A stretch of DNA of 64,000 nt. It comes from Phlegmacium glaucopus (lineage: Eukaryota; Basidiomycota; Agaricomycetes; Agaricales; Cortinariaceae). This document shows positions 22,809 through 35,129 of this stretch, piece by piece. Position numbers and translations under genes: made by a program. Location of the stretch: positions 24,198 to 88,197 of the forward strand of contig MU130245.1 of assembly GCA_015039465.1 (NCBI GenBank), read 5' to 3'. The notes beneath the pieces are model-generated. The model saw only the letters and a list, made by a program, of their open reading frames with translations, was not told the DNA's origin and ran no database searches. Each line of letters starts with the position of its first letter. Position 1 is the first letter of the stretch.

Positions 22809-24386
22809 ATGGACGCAACCAGGGATATGAAGATCACCCTTGAGACAAAAGGTCACTATCTCGTCGGATCCAGGTGTTTAAACCCTGGTGACATCCCCCT
22901 CTCCTTTGAGGGATTCTTTCCCATGGACGTAGCAGATGACAAAACGCACGTCCAAGAAACTTTCTTCATTCCGCCTCCAAAATATGCGCGTGCTTCTCCG
23001 TTTCCTTTTTATCGTACCACTAGTCGCAGTCCTAGGCTTATCCTAATGAAGAGAACGTAAAGAATCAAAAGAATCGAAAGAATCCTAGAATGCGTTTTCT
23101 GAAAGATCCATGGCAAGAGGATTTGCAGCGTATGGTTCGCGAAGCAGTTACCTACCGGATGCTGAAGGAGGACGATGTCAATCATGTGTCATCTATGCGT
23201 TTGGGCGGCGACATTCCTGGGCTGGGGGTGGGAAGGCAGAAATGGATTACAGAGCTCTCTTCAAAACTAAGACGCTTGAAACGCAAAATGGTTTTCCATC
23301 GTATAACTTTGGATACTGTCACTCAGGACTTATCAACATTTACCTGGTGCAAAGTACTGCTCTCCTGTATTGCTGATGCAGTTGAAGGTGCATGTCCCAT
23401 CCATTTTTTAATTGGCAATTCTAACAATCTCTCTTCCAGGCATTCAACAAGCGTCCAAAGCCGGTATATTACATCGCGATCTCAGCGCCGGCAACATAAT
23501 GATCGTTAAAGATAAAGAGACCAAAGAATCGAGAGGCATTCTAATCGACTGGGATATGTGCCCACTGTGGAGGAAGCATGGAGGCGAACCACGTTCTGGA
23601 CGTGCCGTGGGTTACGATTCATATGTCTAATTTTGTGGTTACTGACAGTGTATTATGCAGGGCACTTGGGCATTTATGTCCGCGAAAATCCTACAGAACC
23701 AAGGTCCTACTGTAAGACATACGCTATGGGATGATATAGAGTCTGCCTTCTGGGTCTTCGTATACGAGGCTCTACTCTATCTGAAACATGACGAGGACCC
23801 TCGTCTTCTCTATGAACAGATGCAGGCCATATTTTCTCATAACACTCGCCTCCAGGATGGGCCGGTAGTTGGGGGTCGCGAGAAAATGAGCATTTTAGCA
23901 CACTGTTTGGTTGGTCGAAGTAACGGGTTCCTCACCCAATTCGAGAAAATTGGTGTCAACGAACTCCTGGACCAACTGGGCAAAGTCCTCATGGAGCGTT
24001 ATCTCAAGAACGGTAAACCATCTTTCAATTTGGACGATCCTGATGAAACATGGTTCTCTGAGCGCCTCCGAGGGGCGGCCATGAAAATGGAGCCTCTCTG
24101 CATCACTCCAACCGGATTAAAGTCGCCTACCAATGACTCTAATCCACCAGATTATCCTCGAACCTGGGAATCTGCGACCATCAGTGATTCGAAAATGGAC
24201 TACTTCCTGATGCCTTTAGACAGAGATCCGACAAAATCCACCGGTGTAGGGATGTATCCAGCAAGCGAGATAACAAGATACATTAGTTCTTTCCTTGTAA
24301 AACGCCGTCGCTGTGTCGGCGAATCAGAGGAGGAGGAGGGGGAGGGGGAGGAGAAGGAAGAGTCGGTGTCAGAATGGTGCAAGTAG
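22809..24386 (+). pseudogene. FK7, N-truncated FunK1 pseudogene (single frameshift)
   Basis: Exons are 22809-23387, 23440-23606 and 23661-24386. The N-terminus is MDATRDMK with the founder deletion. A two-base insertion near 23030 (after TTSRS) shifts the frame before the AYPY segment; the frame is open again from 23090. HRDLSAGN and DWD are intact. Exon 3 is complete: it ends with an acidic run and SEWCK instead of SKRRK. Apart from the frameshift the gene is well preserved, so the loss looks recent, or a sequencing error is possible. Confidence 0.8.
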
Positions 24387-25144
24387 ATTTTTGGTACTTG
24401 GTATTTTCTTATTTCACCGATTTTTACCAGTAATGAATGATCTATTTTGTATTTATAACTCTCACATATCTGCCTTTAAGCATTCATCGTCCATGAGCAT
24501 TTGTTTGTAGGCGCCACTCAGCTTATATAATCAAAAATCGATTTCCTCTCTCCCTCCGAAAGCTTGCTTCTTCAAACTTTTGCATAGGCGTTTTTGAGAC
24601 TTATAGAAGCATGAATATTAAGGTTTTTTGGAGGAAAAACTAAATCAAGGAGGGTAGTATTTTTTATAGTGGTGGCCATTAATTTTGATAGCCTAAATAA
24701 AGTATGCGAATGTCGGGTAAGATCTGGTCCGATTGAGTGGATGGCCTTTCATAAAATGTGGCCGAAATATCTTCCTATGCCATGGTACTCACTTTGAAAA
24801 ACATCAAGGCAGGAAGTTGATTCCCTGCAGCACAAAGCGCAAAACATTGATTCCTGTTTTTTTTTGAGAGTGACGCTTTAACGTTTTAACCTCCGAACGC
24901 TGACAGCCTGGAAAGGGCCGATTGCCGAAAGCCGGGACTGCCGAGTTGCGGAATCTGAAATCCTCATCACTTTTGATTTTACAATCTCCTAGAATTGTCA
25001 TCTATAAAATACAGACAGAAATACTGTTAGCCAAATCGATTATCCATAGTCTGGAGAGATTTGAGGATGGGAGAATGCTGGTCACTCATGGTAAAAAATC
25101 GGTCCATAACAAACATATTATGTAAAAATACAAAGCACCAAAAT
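24387..25144. repeat. Convergent intergenic repeat FK7/FK8
   Basis: The 3' flanks of two convergent kinases. It holds a dispersed repeat of roughly 350 bases (about 24560-24900) also found at 26930-27260, 31165-31490 (inverted), 33395-33500 (partial) and 49430-49700. The whole block is repeated as 49226-50080 between FK13 and FK14. No gene is seen. Confidence 0.7.
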
Positions 25145-25262
25145 CTACTTGCGCCGTTTTGGTAGCTGCTCTTCCTCCTCTTCCTCCTCCTCGTCCTCCT
25201 CTGATCCACCGAAAGAGCGACAGCGTTTACCAAGGAAAGAACCATCCAATCCATGTATATGC

Positions 25263-26699
25263 TCACTCGTTATCTGGCTCACTTGACGCATCTGTGCGTT
25301 CAACGTTGGTGGACTTGTCCGGATCTCCGCCTAAAGGCATCCGGAAGTAGTCTACATTCGAATCTGTGAGCATCACGGACTCCCAGGCCTCAGGATCATC
25401 TGGTAGATTAGAGTCATTGGTAGGCGACTTTAATCCCATTGTAGTGATGCACAGAGGCTGCATCTTCGTAGCAGCCTCCCGAAGACAATCAGAGAACCAT
25501 GTTTGATCAGGGTCATCCAAATTCACAGATGGGTTGCTGTTCTTGAGATAACGCTGCACGAAGACTTTGCCCAGTCGGTCCAGGAGTTCATTGACACCAA
25601 GTTTCTCAAATTGGGTGAGGCCCCAATCACTTTGATCATGGAGACACTGTGTTAACACATTCACCTTCTCGCGACCATCAACAACCAACCCAGGCCCTAT
25701 GAAGGTGTTGTCGGAAAAGAGAAAGTGCATCCGTTTAGAGAGAAGAAGAGGGTGCTTGTCATGTTTCAGATAGAGTAGAGCCTCGTATATGAAAACCCAG
25801 AAGGCAGACTCTATATCATCCCATAGTGTATGTGTTATAGTAGGACCTTGGTTCTGTAGGATTTGCGCAGAAATAAATGCCCAAGTGCCCTGCATAATAC
25901 ACTGTCAGTAACCACAAAAGTAGACATATGAACCGTAACTCACGGTACGTCCAGAACGTGGTTCGCCTCGATGCCTCCTCCACAGCAGGCACATATCCCA
26001 GTCGATAAGAACGCCTCTCCATTGTTTGGTATCTTTATCTTTAACGATCATTATGTTGCTGGCGCTGAGATCATGATGTAATATACTGGCTTTGTACGCT
26101 TGTTGAGCGCCTGGTAGAGAGATTGTTAGAATTGCCAACCAAATAAAACGGATGAAACATGGACCTTCAACTGCATCGGCAATACAGGATAGCAGTACTT
26201 TGCACCAGGTAAATGTTGATAAGTCACGAGCGACAATATTCAAAACTAAGCGATGGCAGGCTATTTTGCATTTCAAGCGTTTCGATTTTGGAAAGAGCCC
26301 CTCACTCCATTCCTGCGTTTCTGTCTCCAGCCCAGGAACGTCACTGCCCAAACGCATGATAACTGCTTCGCGAGCGGTACGCTGCGAATCCTCTTGCCAT
26401 GAATCTTTCAGAAAACGTATTGTAGGCCCTTGTCGATCCTTCCGGTTCTTTACGTTCTCTTCATAAGGATAAGCTAGACAGCGACTAGTGGCACGATAAA
26501 AAGGAAACAGACATGCACGCGCATATTTGGGAGGCAGAATAAAGAAGGTTTCTTGGTCATCCGTTTTGTCATCTGTCATGTCCATGCGAAAGAATCCTTC
26601 AGAGGAGAGGGGGATGTCACCAGGTTTGAACATCTGGGGATCCAATCCGACGTGACCTTTTGTCTCCAAGGCGATCTTCATATCCCTGGTCGCATCCAT
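25263..26699 (-). CDS. FK8, N-truncated FunK1-like protein, HRD lost
   Basis: Exons are 26699-26165, 26110-25944 and 25889-25263, giving 442 residues without a stop. The start is MDATRDMK. The founder N-lobe deletion is present. The catalytic loop reads HHDLSASN instead of HRDLSAGN (about residues 190-197), so the HRD arginine and the glycine before the Asn are changed; DWD is kept. An indel near 25290 puts the usual C-terminal tail (QLPKRRK, still readable down to 25145) out of frame, and the protein ends in PDNE. Likely a pseudokinase or decaying copy. The 5' half resembles FK11, the 3' half resembles FK10 and FK14. Confidence 0.75.
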
Positions 26700-27627
26700 T
26701 GGGTTACAAATTTATGAGCAATAATTAATAGGGGTTTTTCGAGGCAACCTGTTGGGGATGGCGTCTTTGGCGCGTCATAAGCGGGTGGTGCAAATTAAGA
26801 ACAACGAAGCTTGCTTCAAAGCACGTGACCGTTTGACAGGTATTTCCATTCCAGGTTGTTTGTACTTGATTGCATCAGCCTGCGCGCAAGTCCTTTAATT
26901 CAATAATTGCAGAAGTGTCATTGAGTGAGGAGGTAACATTTGAGGAGGTTGTAATAGTCGGTTTCGTCTCTCCAGCCGAAATCTTCTTCTTAAAATTTTG
27001 CATAGTCATTCTTGAGCCTTATAGCAATGTGACTATCGAGGTTTTTGGGAGGGAGAACAGAATGAACGAGAGCAGGATTTCTTGTAGCGGTGGCCATTAC
27101 CTTTGATGGCCTGGATTATGCGAATGTCGGGTCAGATCGAGTCAGATCGAGTGGACGGCCTTTCATAAACTTTGGCGGAAATACTTTCCTATGCCACCAA
27201 ACTCACGATTCCTTGCAGCGCAAAACGCAAAACATTGATTTGAGAGTGACAATATCTGAAAAATACGCTTATACGTTGTAAACAAGACAGCCAGCGAATA
27301 CCTGAAAGGCAAAGTTTAAATGTGTAAAGCCGAGACTGCTGAAATGCGAATTGACTTTGCGTTACTTTTTTTAAAATCTCCTGGAATATCTGACTCTTCT
27401 CGATTTCAAAGGCTCTCGCATGGTCTATACTTCACCTATAAATACAAAAATTAACATTGTTATGTAGCCAACCTGATTTTACATAGTCTGGTGAGGTTTG
27501 AGGCCTTTGAGGATCGTGAGTTTAGGTCTGGCGCAATCAAGTACATACAACAAACTCGCCTGTCAAACGGTCACATGCTTTGAACCAGCTCTTCCGTCGT
27601 CGTGCACCACAGTGGTGGTACCCGCTT
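26700..27627. promoter_or_regulatory. Divergent intergenic region FK8/FK9
   Basis: Contains the dispersed repeat at about 26930-27260 and the reverse-oriented FunK1 5' repeat at about 27420-27590, with TATAAATA at 27437-27444, some 185 bases before the FK9 start. The whole region is present as an inverted copy at 30823-31672. A regulatory role is inferred. Confidence 0.5.
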
Positions 27628-29112
27628 ATGACGCGCCAAAGACGCCATCCCCAACAGCTCCACCCACTAGACCCCTATGCTCATAAGTTTTTTCGCATGG
27701 ACGATGACAAAACGAACAACCAAGAAACCTTCTTCATTCCGCCTCCGAAATATGCGCGTGCCTCTCTGTTTCCTTTTAATCGTGCCACTAGTCGCTATCT
27801 AGCTTATCCTTATGAAGAGGAAGTAAAAAATCGAAAGAATCGAAAGAAGCTTACAATTTGTTTTCTGAAAGATCCATGGCAAGAGGATTCGCAGCGTACC
27901 GCTCGCGAAGCAGTTATCATGCGTTTGGGCGGCGATGTTCTTGGGCTGGAGAAGGAAAAGGAGGAATGGATCGAGGAGCTCTCTTCAAAATCAAAACGCT
28001 TGAAATGCAAAATGGTCTGCCACCGTTTAATTTTGAATACTGTCACTCGTGACTTATCAACGTTTACCTGGTGCAGAGTACTGCTATCCTGTATTGCCGA
28101 TGCGGTTGAAGGTCCATGTCCCATCCATTTTTTAGTTGGCAAATCTAACAATCTCTCTTCCAGGCATTCAACAAGCGTACAAAGCCAGTATATTACATCG
28201 CGATCTCAGCGCCGGCAACATAATGATCGTTAAAGATAAAGAGACCAAAGAATCGAGAGGCATTCTTATCGACTGGGATATCTGCCTGCTGTGGAGGGAG
28301 CATGGAGGGGAAGCACGTTCTGGACGTACCGTGAGTTACGGTTCATATATCTTATTTTGTCCTTACTGATTCCGTATATGCAGGGCACTTGGGCATTTAT
28401 TTCTGCGAAAATCCTACAGAACGAAAGTCCTACTATAACACATACGCTATGGGATGTTATAGAGTCTGCCTTCTGGGTTTTCGTATACGAAGCTCTACTC
28501 TATCTGAAACATGACAAGGACCCTCGTCTTCTCTATGAAGAAATGCAGGCCATCTTTTCCCATAACACTCGCCTCCTGCGTGGGCCGGTAGTTGGTGGTT
28601 ACGGCAAGATGAGCGTGTTAACATTCTGTGCGCTTGATGAAAGTTGTTTGGGCCTCACTCAATTCGAGAAATTGGGTGTCAACAAACTCCTAGACCAACT
28701 GGGCAAAGTCTTCAAGGAGCGTTATCGTAAGAACCGCAAGATATCTATCAATTTGGATGACCCTGATGAAACATGGTTCTCTGATCGTCTCCGGGAGGCT
28801 GCCATGAAGATGGAGCCTCTATGTATCACTCCAACCGGATTAAAGTCGCCTACCAACGACTCTAATCCACCGGATGATCCTCAAACCTGGGAATCCGCGA
28901 CCATCAGTGATTCGAAAATGGACTACTTCCTGACGCCTCCCGACAGAGATCCGACAATGTCCACCACCGTATGGGTGTATCCTGCGAGCGAGATAACAAG
29001 ATACATTGATTCTTTCCTTGGCAAACGCCGTCGCTGTGTCGGCGAATCTGAGGATGAGGAAGAGGGGGAGGAGCAGGAGCAGGAAGAGCCGGTATCAAAG
29101 CGGCGCAAGTAG
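27628..29112 (+). CDS. FK9, N-truncated FunK1-type kinase
   Basis: Exons are 27628-28111, 28164-28330 and 28384-29112, all with GT/AG introns, giving 459 residues without a stop. The start MTRQRRHPQQ is the first Met of the conserved leader; the frame is open from 27580. The leader runs directly into HKFFRM, a deeper deletion than in FK6-FK8 and shared with FK3 and FK10. The catalytic loop HRDLSAGN (residues 173-180) and the DWD site (near 198) are intact. The C-terminus has an acidic run followed by SKRRK, a possible nuclear signal. It is divergent from FK8 and convergent with FK10. Best-preserved member of its subclass; activity unknown without the N-lobe. Confidence 0.78.
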
Positions 29113-29417
29113 ATTTTTGGTACTTTGTGCCTTCTTATTCGACCGAATTTTACCAGTTGTGCTCCTGCCCTCGTTTGTATTTATAACACTCACATATCCG
29201 CCTTTAAGCCTTCGTCAATGAGCGTTTGTTTGTAGGCGCCAGCCAGCTTATATAATTAAAAATTGATTTCCTCTCTCCGAAAGCTTGCTTCTTTGAAAAT
29301 GGTCCATAACAAACATATCACGTAAAACTATAAAGCACCAAAAATCTACTTGCGCCGCTTTGGCAGCTGCTCTTCCTCCTCTTCCTCCTCCTCCTCCTCT
29401 GATCCGCCGAAAGAGTG

Positions 29418-30822
29418 TCAGCGTTTACCAAGGAAAGAACCATCCAATCCATGTATGTGCCCACTTGTTATCTCGCTCACTTGACACATCTGTGCGTTGG
29501 TGGATTTTTCCGGATCTCCGCCTAAAGGCATCAAGAAGTAGTCTACTTTCGAATCTTTCAAGGTCACGGACTCCCAGGCTTGAGGATCATCTAGTGGATT
29601 AGAGTCATTGGTAGGCGACTTCAATCCGGTTGGAGTGATGCAGAGAGGCTCCATCTTCATGGCGGCTTCCCGGAGGCGCTCAGAGAACCATGCTTCATCA
29701 GGATCGTCCAAATTGAAAGATATCTTGGTGCTCATAGGATAACGCTCCATGAAGACTTTTCCCAGTTGCTCCAGGAGTTCTTTGACACCAATATTCTCGA
29801 ATCGAGTGACTACCATATGACTTCGATTGATGGAACAGAACCCTAACACGTTCAACTTGCCATCACCGCCAACAACCAACCCAGGCTCTAGGAAGAAGTT
29901 GTCAGAAAAGAGAAGCTGCATCTGTTTAGAAAGAAGAAGAGGGTGCTTGTCATGTTTCAGATAGAGTAGAGCCTCGTATATCAAAACCCAGAAGGCAGAC
30001 TCTATATCATCCCATAGAGTATGTGTTACAGTAGGACCTTGGTTCTGTAGGATTTTTGCAGAAATAAATGCCCAAGTGCCCTGCATATACGCTGTCAGTA
30101 ACCACAAAATTAGATATATGAACCATAACTCACGGTACGTCCAGAACGTGGTTCGCCTCCATGCTCCCTACACAGCAGGCACATATCCCAGTCGATAAGA
30201 ATACCTCTCGTCTCTTTATCTTTAACGATCATTATGTTGCCGGCGCTGAGATCATGATGTAATATACTGGCTTTGTACGCTTGTTGAGCACCTGGTAGAG
30301 AGATCGTTAGAATTGCTCAACAAAAAAATGGATGAAACACGGACCTTCAACCGCATCAGCAATACAGGATAATAGTACTTTGCACCATGTAAATGTTGAT
30401 AAGTCACAAGCGACAGTATTCAAAATTAAGCGATGGCAGACCATTGTGCATTTCAAGCGTTTCGATTTTGGAAAAAGCCCCTCAATCCATTCCTGCGTTT
30501 CTGTCTCCAGCCCAGGAACGTCACTGCCCAAACGCATGATAACTGCTTCGCGAGCTGTGCGCTGCGAATCCTCTTGCCATGAATCTTTCACAAAATACAT
30601 TGTAGGCTTCTTTCGATTCTTTCGATTTCTTACTTTTTCTTCATAAGGATAAGCTAGACAGCGACTAGTGGCACGATAAAAAGGAAGCGGAGAGGCACGC
30701 GCATATTTTGGAGGTGGAATGAAGAAGGTTTCTTGGACGTCCGTTTTGTCATCTGTGATGTCCATGTGAAAGAACTTATTAGCATAGGGGTCTAGTGGGT
30801 GGAGCTGTGGGGGATGGATCAT
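29418..30822 (-). CDS. FK10, N-truncated FunK1-like protein, HRD lost
   Basis: Exons are 30822-30345, 30291-30134 and 30080-29418, giving 432 residues. The leader joins the kinase part at NKFFHM, like FK9. Exon 2 is nine bases shorter than in the paralogues (three residues lost before RGILIDWD). The catalytic loop reads HHDLSAGN; DWD is kept. A TGA at 29418-29420 ends the protein 24 codons before the family stop at 29346, removing the acidic/KRRK tail. Probably not an active kinase. The 5' half matches FK9 and the 3' half matches FK8, part of the exchange described in the findings. Confidence 0.75.
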
Positions 30823-31672
30823 GGCGTCTTTGGCGCATCACAAGCAGGTTCAAAGCATGTGACCGTTTGATCTTGTATGTACTTGATTGCGTCAGAGATC
30901 CTCAAACCTCACCAGACTATGTAAAATCGGGGTTGGCTACATAACAATGTTTATTTTTGTATTTATAGGTGAAGTATAGACCGTGCGAGAGCCTTTACAA
31001 TCGAGAGGGGTCAGATATTCCACGATATTTTTTAAAAGTAACGCAAAGTCAATTCGCATTTCACCAGTCCCGGCTTTACACATTTAAACTTTTCCTTTCA
31101 GGTATTCGCTGGCTGTCTTGTTTAAAACGTATAAGCGTATTTGTCGGATAATGTCACTTTCAAAACGCACAAGTCAATGTTTTGCGTTTTGCGCTGCAAG
31201 GAATTGTGAGTTTGATGGCATAGGACAGTATTTCCGCCAAAGTTTACTCGATCTGACTCGATCTGACCCGACATTCGCATACTTTAGGCCATCAAAGGTA
31301 ATGGACACTGCTCTCGTTCATTTTGTTCTCCCTCCCAAAAACCTTGATAGTCACATTGCTATAAGGCTCAAGAATGACTATGCTAATTTTTAGTAAGAAG
31401 ATTTCGGCGGGAGAGACGAAACCGACTATTACAACCTCCTCAAATATTACCTCCTCACTCAATGACACTTGTGCAATTATTGAATCGCCCAGGTCTGATG
31501 CAATCAAGTACAAACAATCTGGAATGGAAATGCCTGTCAAACGGTCACGTGCTTTGAAGCAAGCATCGTCGTTCTACCACAGCGTACCCGCTTATGACGC
31601 GCCAAAGACGCCATCCCCAACAGGTTGCCTCGACAAACCCCTATTAATTATTGCTCATAAATCTGTAACCCA
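30823..31672. promoter_or_regulatory. Divergent intergenic region FK10/FK11
   Basis: Reverse-complement copy of 26700-27627. The FunK1 5' repeat is at about 30850-31090, with TATAAATA on the minus strand near 30958, and the dispersed repeat is inverted at about 31165-31490. Confidence 0.5.
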
Positions 31673-33199
31673 ATGGACGCGACCAGGGATATGAAGATCG
31701 CCCTGGAGACAAAAGGTCACGTCGGATTGGATCCCCAGATGTTCAAACCTGGTGACATCCCCCTCTCCTCTGAAGGATTCTTTCGCATGGACGTGACAGA
31801 TGACAAAGCGGACGACCAAGAAACCTTCTTCATTCCGCCTCCAAAATATGCGCGTGCATCTCTGTTTCCTTGTTATCGTGCCACTAGTCGCAGTCTAGCT
31901 TATCCTTATGGAGAGAACGCAAAGAACCGAAAGGATCGACAAAGGCCTACAATACGTTTTCTGAAAGATTCATGGCAAGAGGATTCGCAGCGTACCGCTC
32001 GCGAAGCAGTTATCATGCGTTTGGGCGGCGACGTTCTTGGGCTGGAGAAGGAAAAGGAGGAACGGATCGAGGAGCTCTCTCCAAAATCAAAACACTTGAA
32101 ATGCAAAATGGTCTGCCACCGTTTAATTTTGAATACTGTCACTCGTGACTTATCAACGTTTACCTGGTGCAAAGTACTGCTATCCTGTATTGCCGACGCG
32201 GTTGAATGTGCGTGTTTCATCCATTTTTTGGTTGGAAATTCTAACGATCTCTCTACTAGGCGTTCAACAAGCGTATAAAGCCGGTATATTACATCGGGAT
32301 CTCAGCGCTGGCAACATAATGATTGTTAAAGACAAAGAGAACAAAGAATGGAGAGGTATTCTTATCGACTGGGATATGTGCCTATTGTGGAGGGAGCATG
32401 GAGGCGAACCACGTTCTGGACGTACCGTGAGTTACGACTAATATGTCTAATTTTGTGCTTACTGATTGCGCATATGCAGGGCACTTGGGCATTTATTTCC
32501 TTGCAAATCCTACAGAACGGCGGTCCTACTGTAATACATACGCTATGGGATGATATAGAGTCTGCCTTCTGGGTCTTCGTCTATGAGGCTCTACTCTATC
32601 TGAAACATGACAAGCACCCCAGTCCTCTCTATTACGAGATGCAGAGCATCTTTTCCCGTGTGGCTGTCCACCCGGATGGGACAGTAGTTGGTGGTTACGG
32701 CAAGATGAGCTTGTTAACATTCTGTACGCTTGATGAAACTGTTTTGGGCCTCACCCAATTCGAGAAATTGGGTGTCAACAAACTCCTGGGCCAACTGGGC
32801 AAAGTCTTCATGGAGCGTCATCTCAAGAACGGCAAGCCATCTTTCAATTTGGATGACCCTGATGAAACATGGTTCTCTGATCGTCTCCGGGAGGCTGCCA
32901 TGGAGATGGAGCCTCTCTGCATCACTCCAACCGGATTAAAGTCGCCTACCGATGACTCTAATTCACCAGATGATCCTCGAACCTGGGAATCTGCGACCAT
33001 CAGTGATTCGGAAATGGACTACTTCCTGATGCCTTTAGACAGCGATCCGCTAAAGTCCACCCCCGTACGGACGCATCCTGGGAGCGAGATAACAAGATAC
33101 ATTGATTCTTTCCTTGGCAAACGCCGTCGCTGTGTTGGCGAATCAGAGGAGGAGGAGGAGGAAGAGGAGCAAGAGCCGGTGTCAAAGCGGCGCAAGTAG
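31673..33199 (+). CDS. FK11, N-truncated FunK1-type kinase
   Basis: Exons are 31673-32207, 32260-32426 and 32480-33199, giving 473 residues without a stop. The start is MDATRDMK. The founder deletion joins DPQMF to KPGDIPL. The catalytic loop HRDLSAGN (residues 190-197) and DWD are intact. The codon across intron 1 is TGC (Cys), where others have Gly. The C-terminus has SDPLKS, RYIDSFLGKRRR, an acidic run and SKRRK. Divergent from FK10. With FK9 it is the best candidate for an expressed truncated kinase. Confidence 0.8.
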
Positions 33200-33600
33200 A
33201 TTTTTGGTACTTTGTACTTTCTTATTCGACCGATTTTTACCAGTCGTGGATGATTGATAGATTCATAAATCGTGCTCTGGCCCTCGTTTGTATTTATAGC
33301 TCTCACATATCTGCCTTCAACCCTTCCTCGTCACTGAGTCACCAGCCAGCTTATATAATCAAAAATCGATTTTCTCTCTCTCCCCGAAAGCTTGCTTCTT
33401 CAAACTTTGCGTAGGCATTTTTATTATTCAGACTTATAGAAGTTTTTGGAGGGAGAAGTAAATGAAGGAGGGTAGGATTTTTTATAGTGGTGGCCATTAA
33501 TGCTCAGCTTCGCAGCATTACTCAATCTAACTGTCGGAACTCCAACCACCACCCCTTGGTTTTAGCCCACCTTCAGTCACAACGCTAACAGCGATGGTAT
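33200..33600. other. FK11 3' flank with partial dispersed repeat
   Basis: Shares its start with the 3' flanks of FK7, FK9 and FK13. The dispersed repeat begins near 33395 and breaks off near 33500, where unrelated sequence leading to the APH gene starts. Confidence 0.55.
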
Positions 33601-33618
33601 GTCCTTGTCAGTTCCTCG

Positions 33619-34455
33619 ATGTTGTCTACTCATTCATCATCTTTTGTTCAGCTTGCTCCAGGTCCCTCGGACGTGATTCTACCTTCATCACCCACCATAA
33701 AGGAGATTGCGAACCTGAAACATCTTGATCCTAGTGGAATCAAACCGATCTCTAGATTTGCGCCTGGTGTTCTGGTCAAGTTCGGCAAAGACTGCGACGC
33801 TGAAGTCCGCGCACTGCAGTTCGTCCATGGACGGCTTTCCGTTCCTACATCACGCCCCCCTCACCAATGGCGTCGTCGAGGGAAGGCGTCTGGTATTTCT
33901 TCATGGAGGAATGCCCAGGCGTGCCTCTCGATGCCGTTATCGGTGGCATGTCCTCCACCGAACTCGACCACATCGCTGATCAACTGCTCGCCATTCTCGA
34001 CGAGATGCACTCATACACGAGCTCAGTGCCGTCACCGGCAGTCCCTACAATAACCGGAACATGCCTCAGCCTTGGAACCCTTCATACGCATTTTCGAGCA
34101 TCAAGGAGTACCTCGACTACTACCGTGACATGTTCCTCGAACTTTGTGGACCCGAGTACGTGGACGAGTTATTCAGCGTCTTCCCGACGGAGGGACAGGT
34201 CTACTTGACTCACGGCGACCTCCTTCCTCACAACATTCTCGTTGACGGGTCACAGCTATCGTCGACTGGGAGACTGCCGGCTATTACCCCGAGTTCTGGG
34301 AGTATTGCCGGATGCACGATCCAGGATGGATGACGCCCGCATGGGGACATGTCCTCGCTCGCATGTTCCCAGGTCTGCGGCGTCGGGAGAAGGAGATCAA
34401 CGCCGTATCTAAGATCATTTGTTATCTCCATTGGAACAATCCGTACGCGGGATAG
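33619..34455 (+). pseudogene. Aminoglycoside phosphotransferase (APH)-family pseudogene
   Basis: A fungal APH-like phosphotransferase, spread over at least three frame changes. The first part (from 33619) contains VLVKFG and AEVRALQFV. The second frame (about 33867-34020) reads VWYFFMEECPGVPLD, with HIADQLLAILDEMHS. The third (to about 34245) has the catalytic-loop equivalent THGDLLPHNILVD. The fourth (about 34249-34455) has TAIVDWETAGYYPEFWEY. HGD, the Asn of PHNI and the DWE metal site are all still readable, so decay is recent. No plausible introns explain the shifts. Fungal members are of unknown substrate. Confidence 0.85.
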
Positions 34456-34789
34456 TGTAGCCTTTGTGAGTAAGCCCAATACATTGTGCTGTCGTCGGTG
34501 CATACTAATTATTCTGAACTGATCATGTAAATTGTCCGAACATGATCTTCGTCCACCTGACGCTCTACTCTATCTTCTTTACTTGGGTTTGCTTGTTCAC
34601 GATCTTGTCCGAATTTGTGCTTCCTATGATCTGAATTCAAAACCTTGTTGTGTCTGTCTTTAATGATCGATTCAACGCCCAAGGACATTAAGACCAATGG
34701 AAATCCTGTACTTGGAGTCGATATGATATTTCTCCTACCAGCCTTTTTTCAATGGGACATTCTGTTTTTCGATAAGTGGATTTACATTT
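34456..34789. other. Intergenic
   Basis: No gene or repeat recognised between the APH pseudogene and the FunK1 5' repeat. Confidence 0.5.
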
Positions 34790-35012
34790 TCCAGGTTGTT
34801 TGTACTTGGTTGCATCGGACCTGAGATCCTCAAACCTTTCCAGACTTTGTAAAATCGATTTGGCTGCAAAACAGTATTTCTTTTGTACTAGTTATAGGTG
34901 AAGTCGTTGGGGGACCCGTTGCAATCGAGAAAAAGGTAACACAAAGTCACATCAACAGTGATGAGACTTTCAGATTCCGCATTTCGGCAGTCCCGGCTTT
35001 GCACATTTAATC
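34790..35012 (+). repeat. FunK1 5' repeat, separated from FK12 by the KDZ element
   Basis: Same repeat as 22455-22720 and 30850-31090. It stops at CATTTAATC (35004-35012). The matching continuation, comparable to the sequence near 31080-31110, resumes at 40489 after the transposon. Confidence 0.8.
35005..35012. repeat. Target-site duplication ATTTAATC (left)
   Basis: Eight bases repeated exactly at 40481-40488, on the other side of the KDZ element. The preceding C is also shared, so 9 bases are possible. Confidence 0.8.
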
Positions 35013-35129
35013 CAAGAAATGTCTGGTTTAGAATCTGCGGCAATTCATGCGCCGATCTGTGCGGCGATTTATGCGGTGGGAAAAATTTGTAAAACGTGAC
35101 TCATAGACAATGGCGTCTAACTTGTACTA

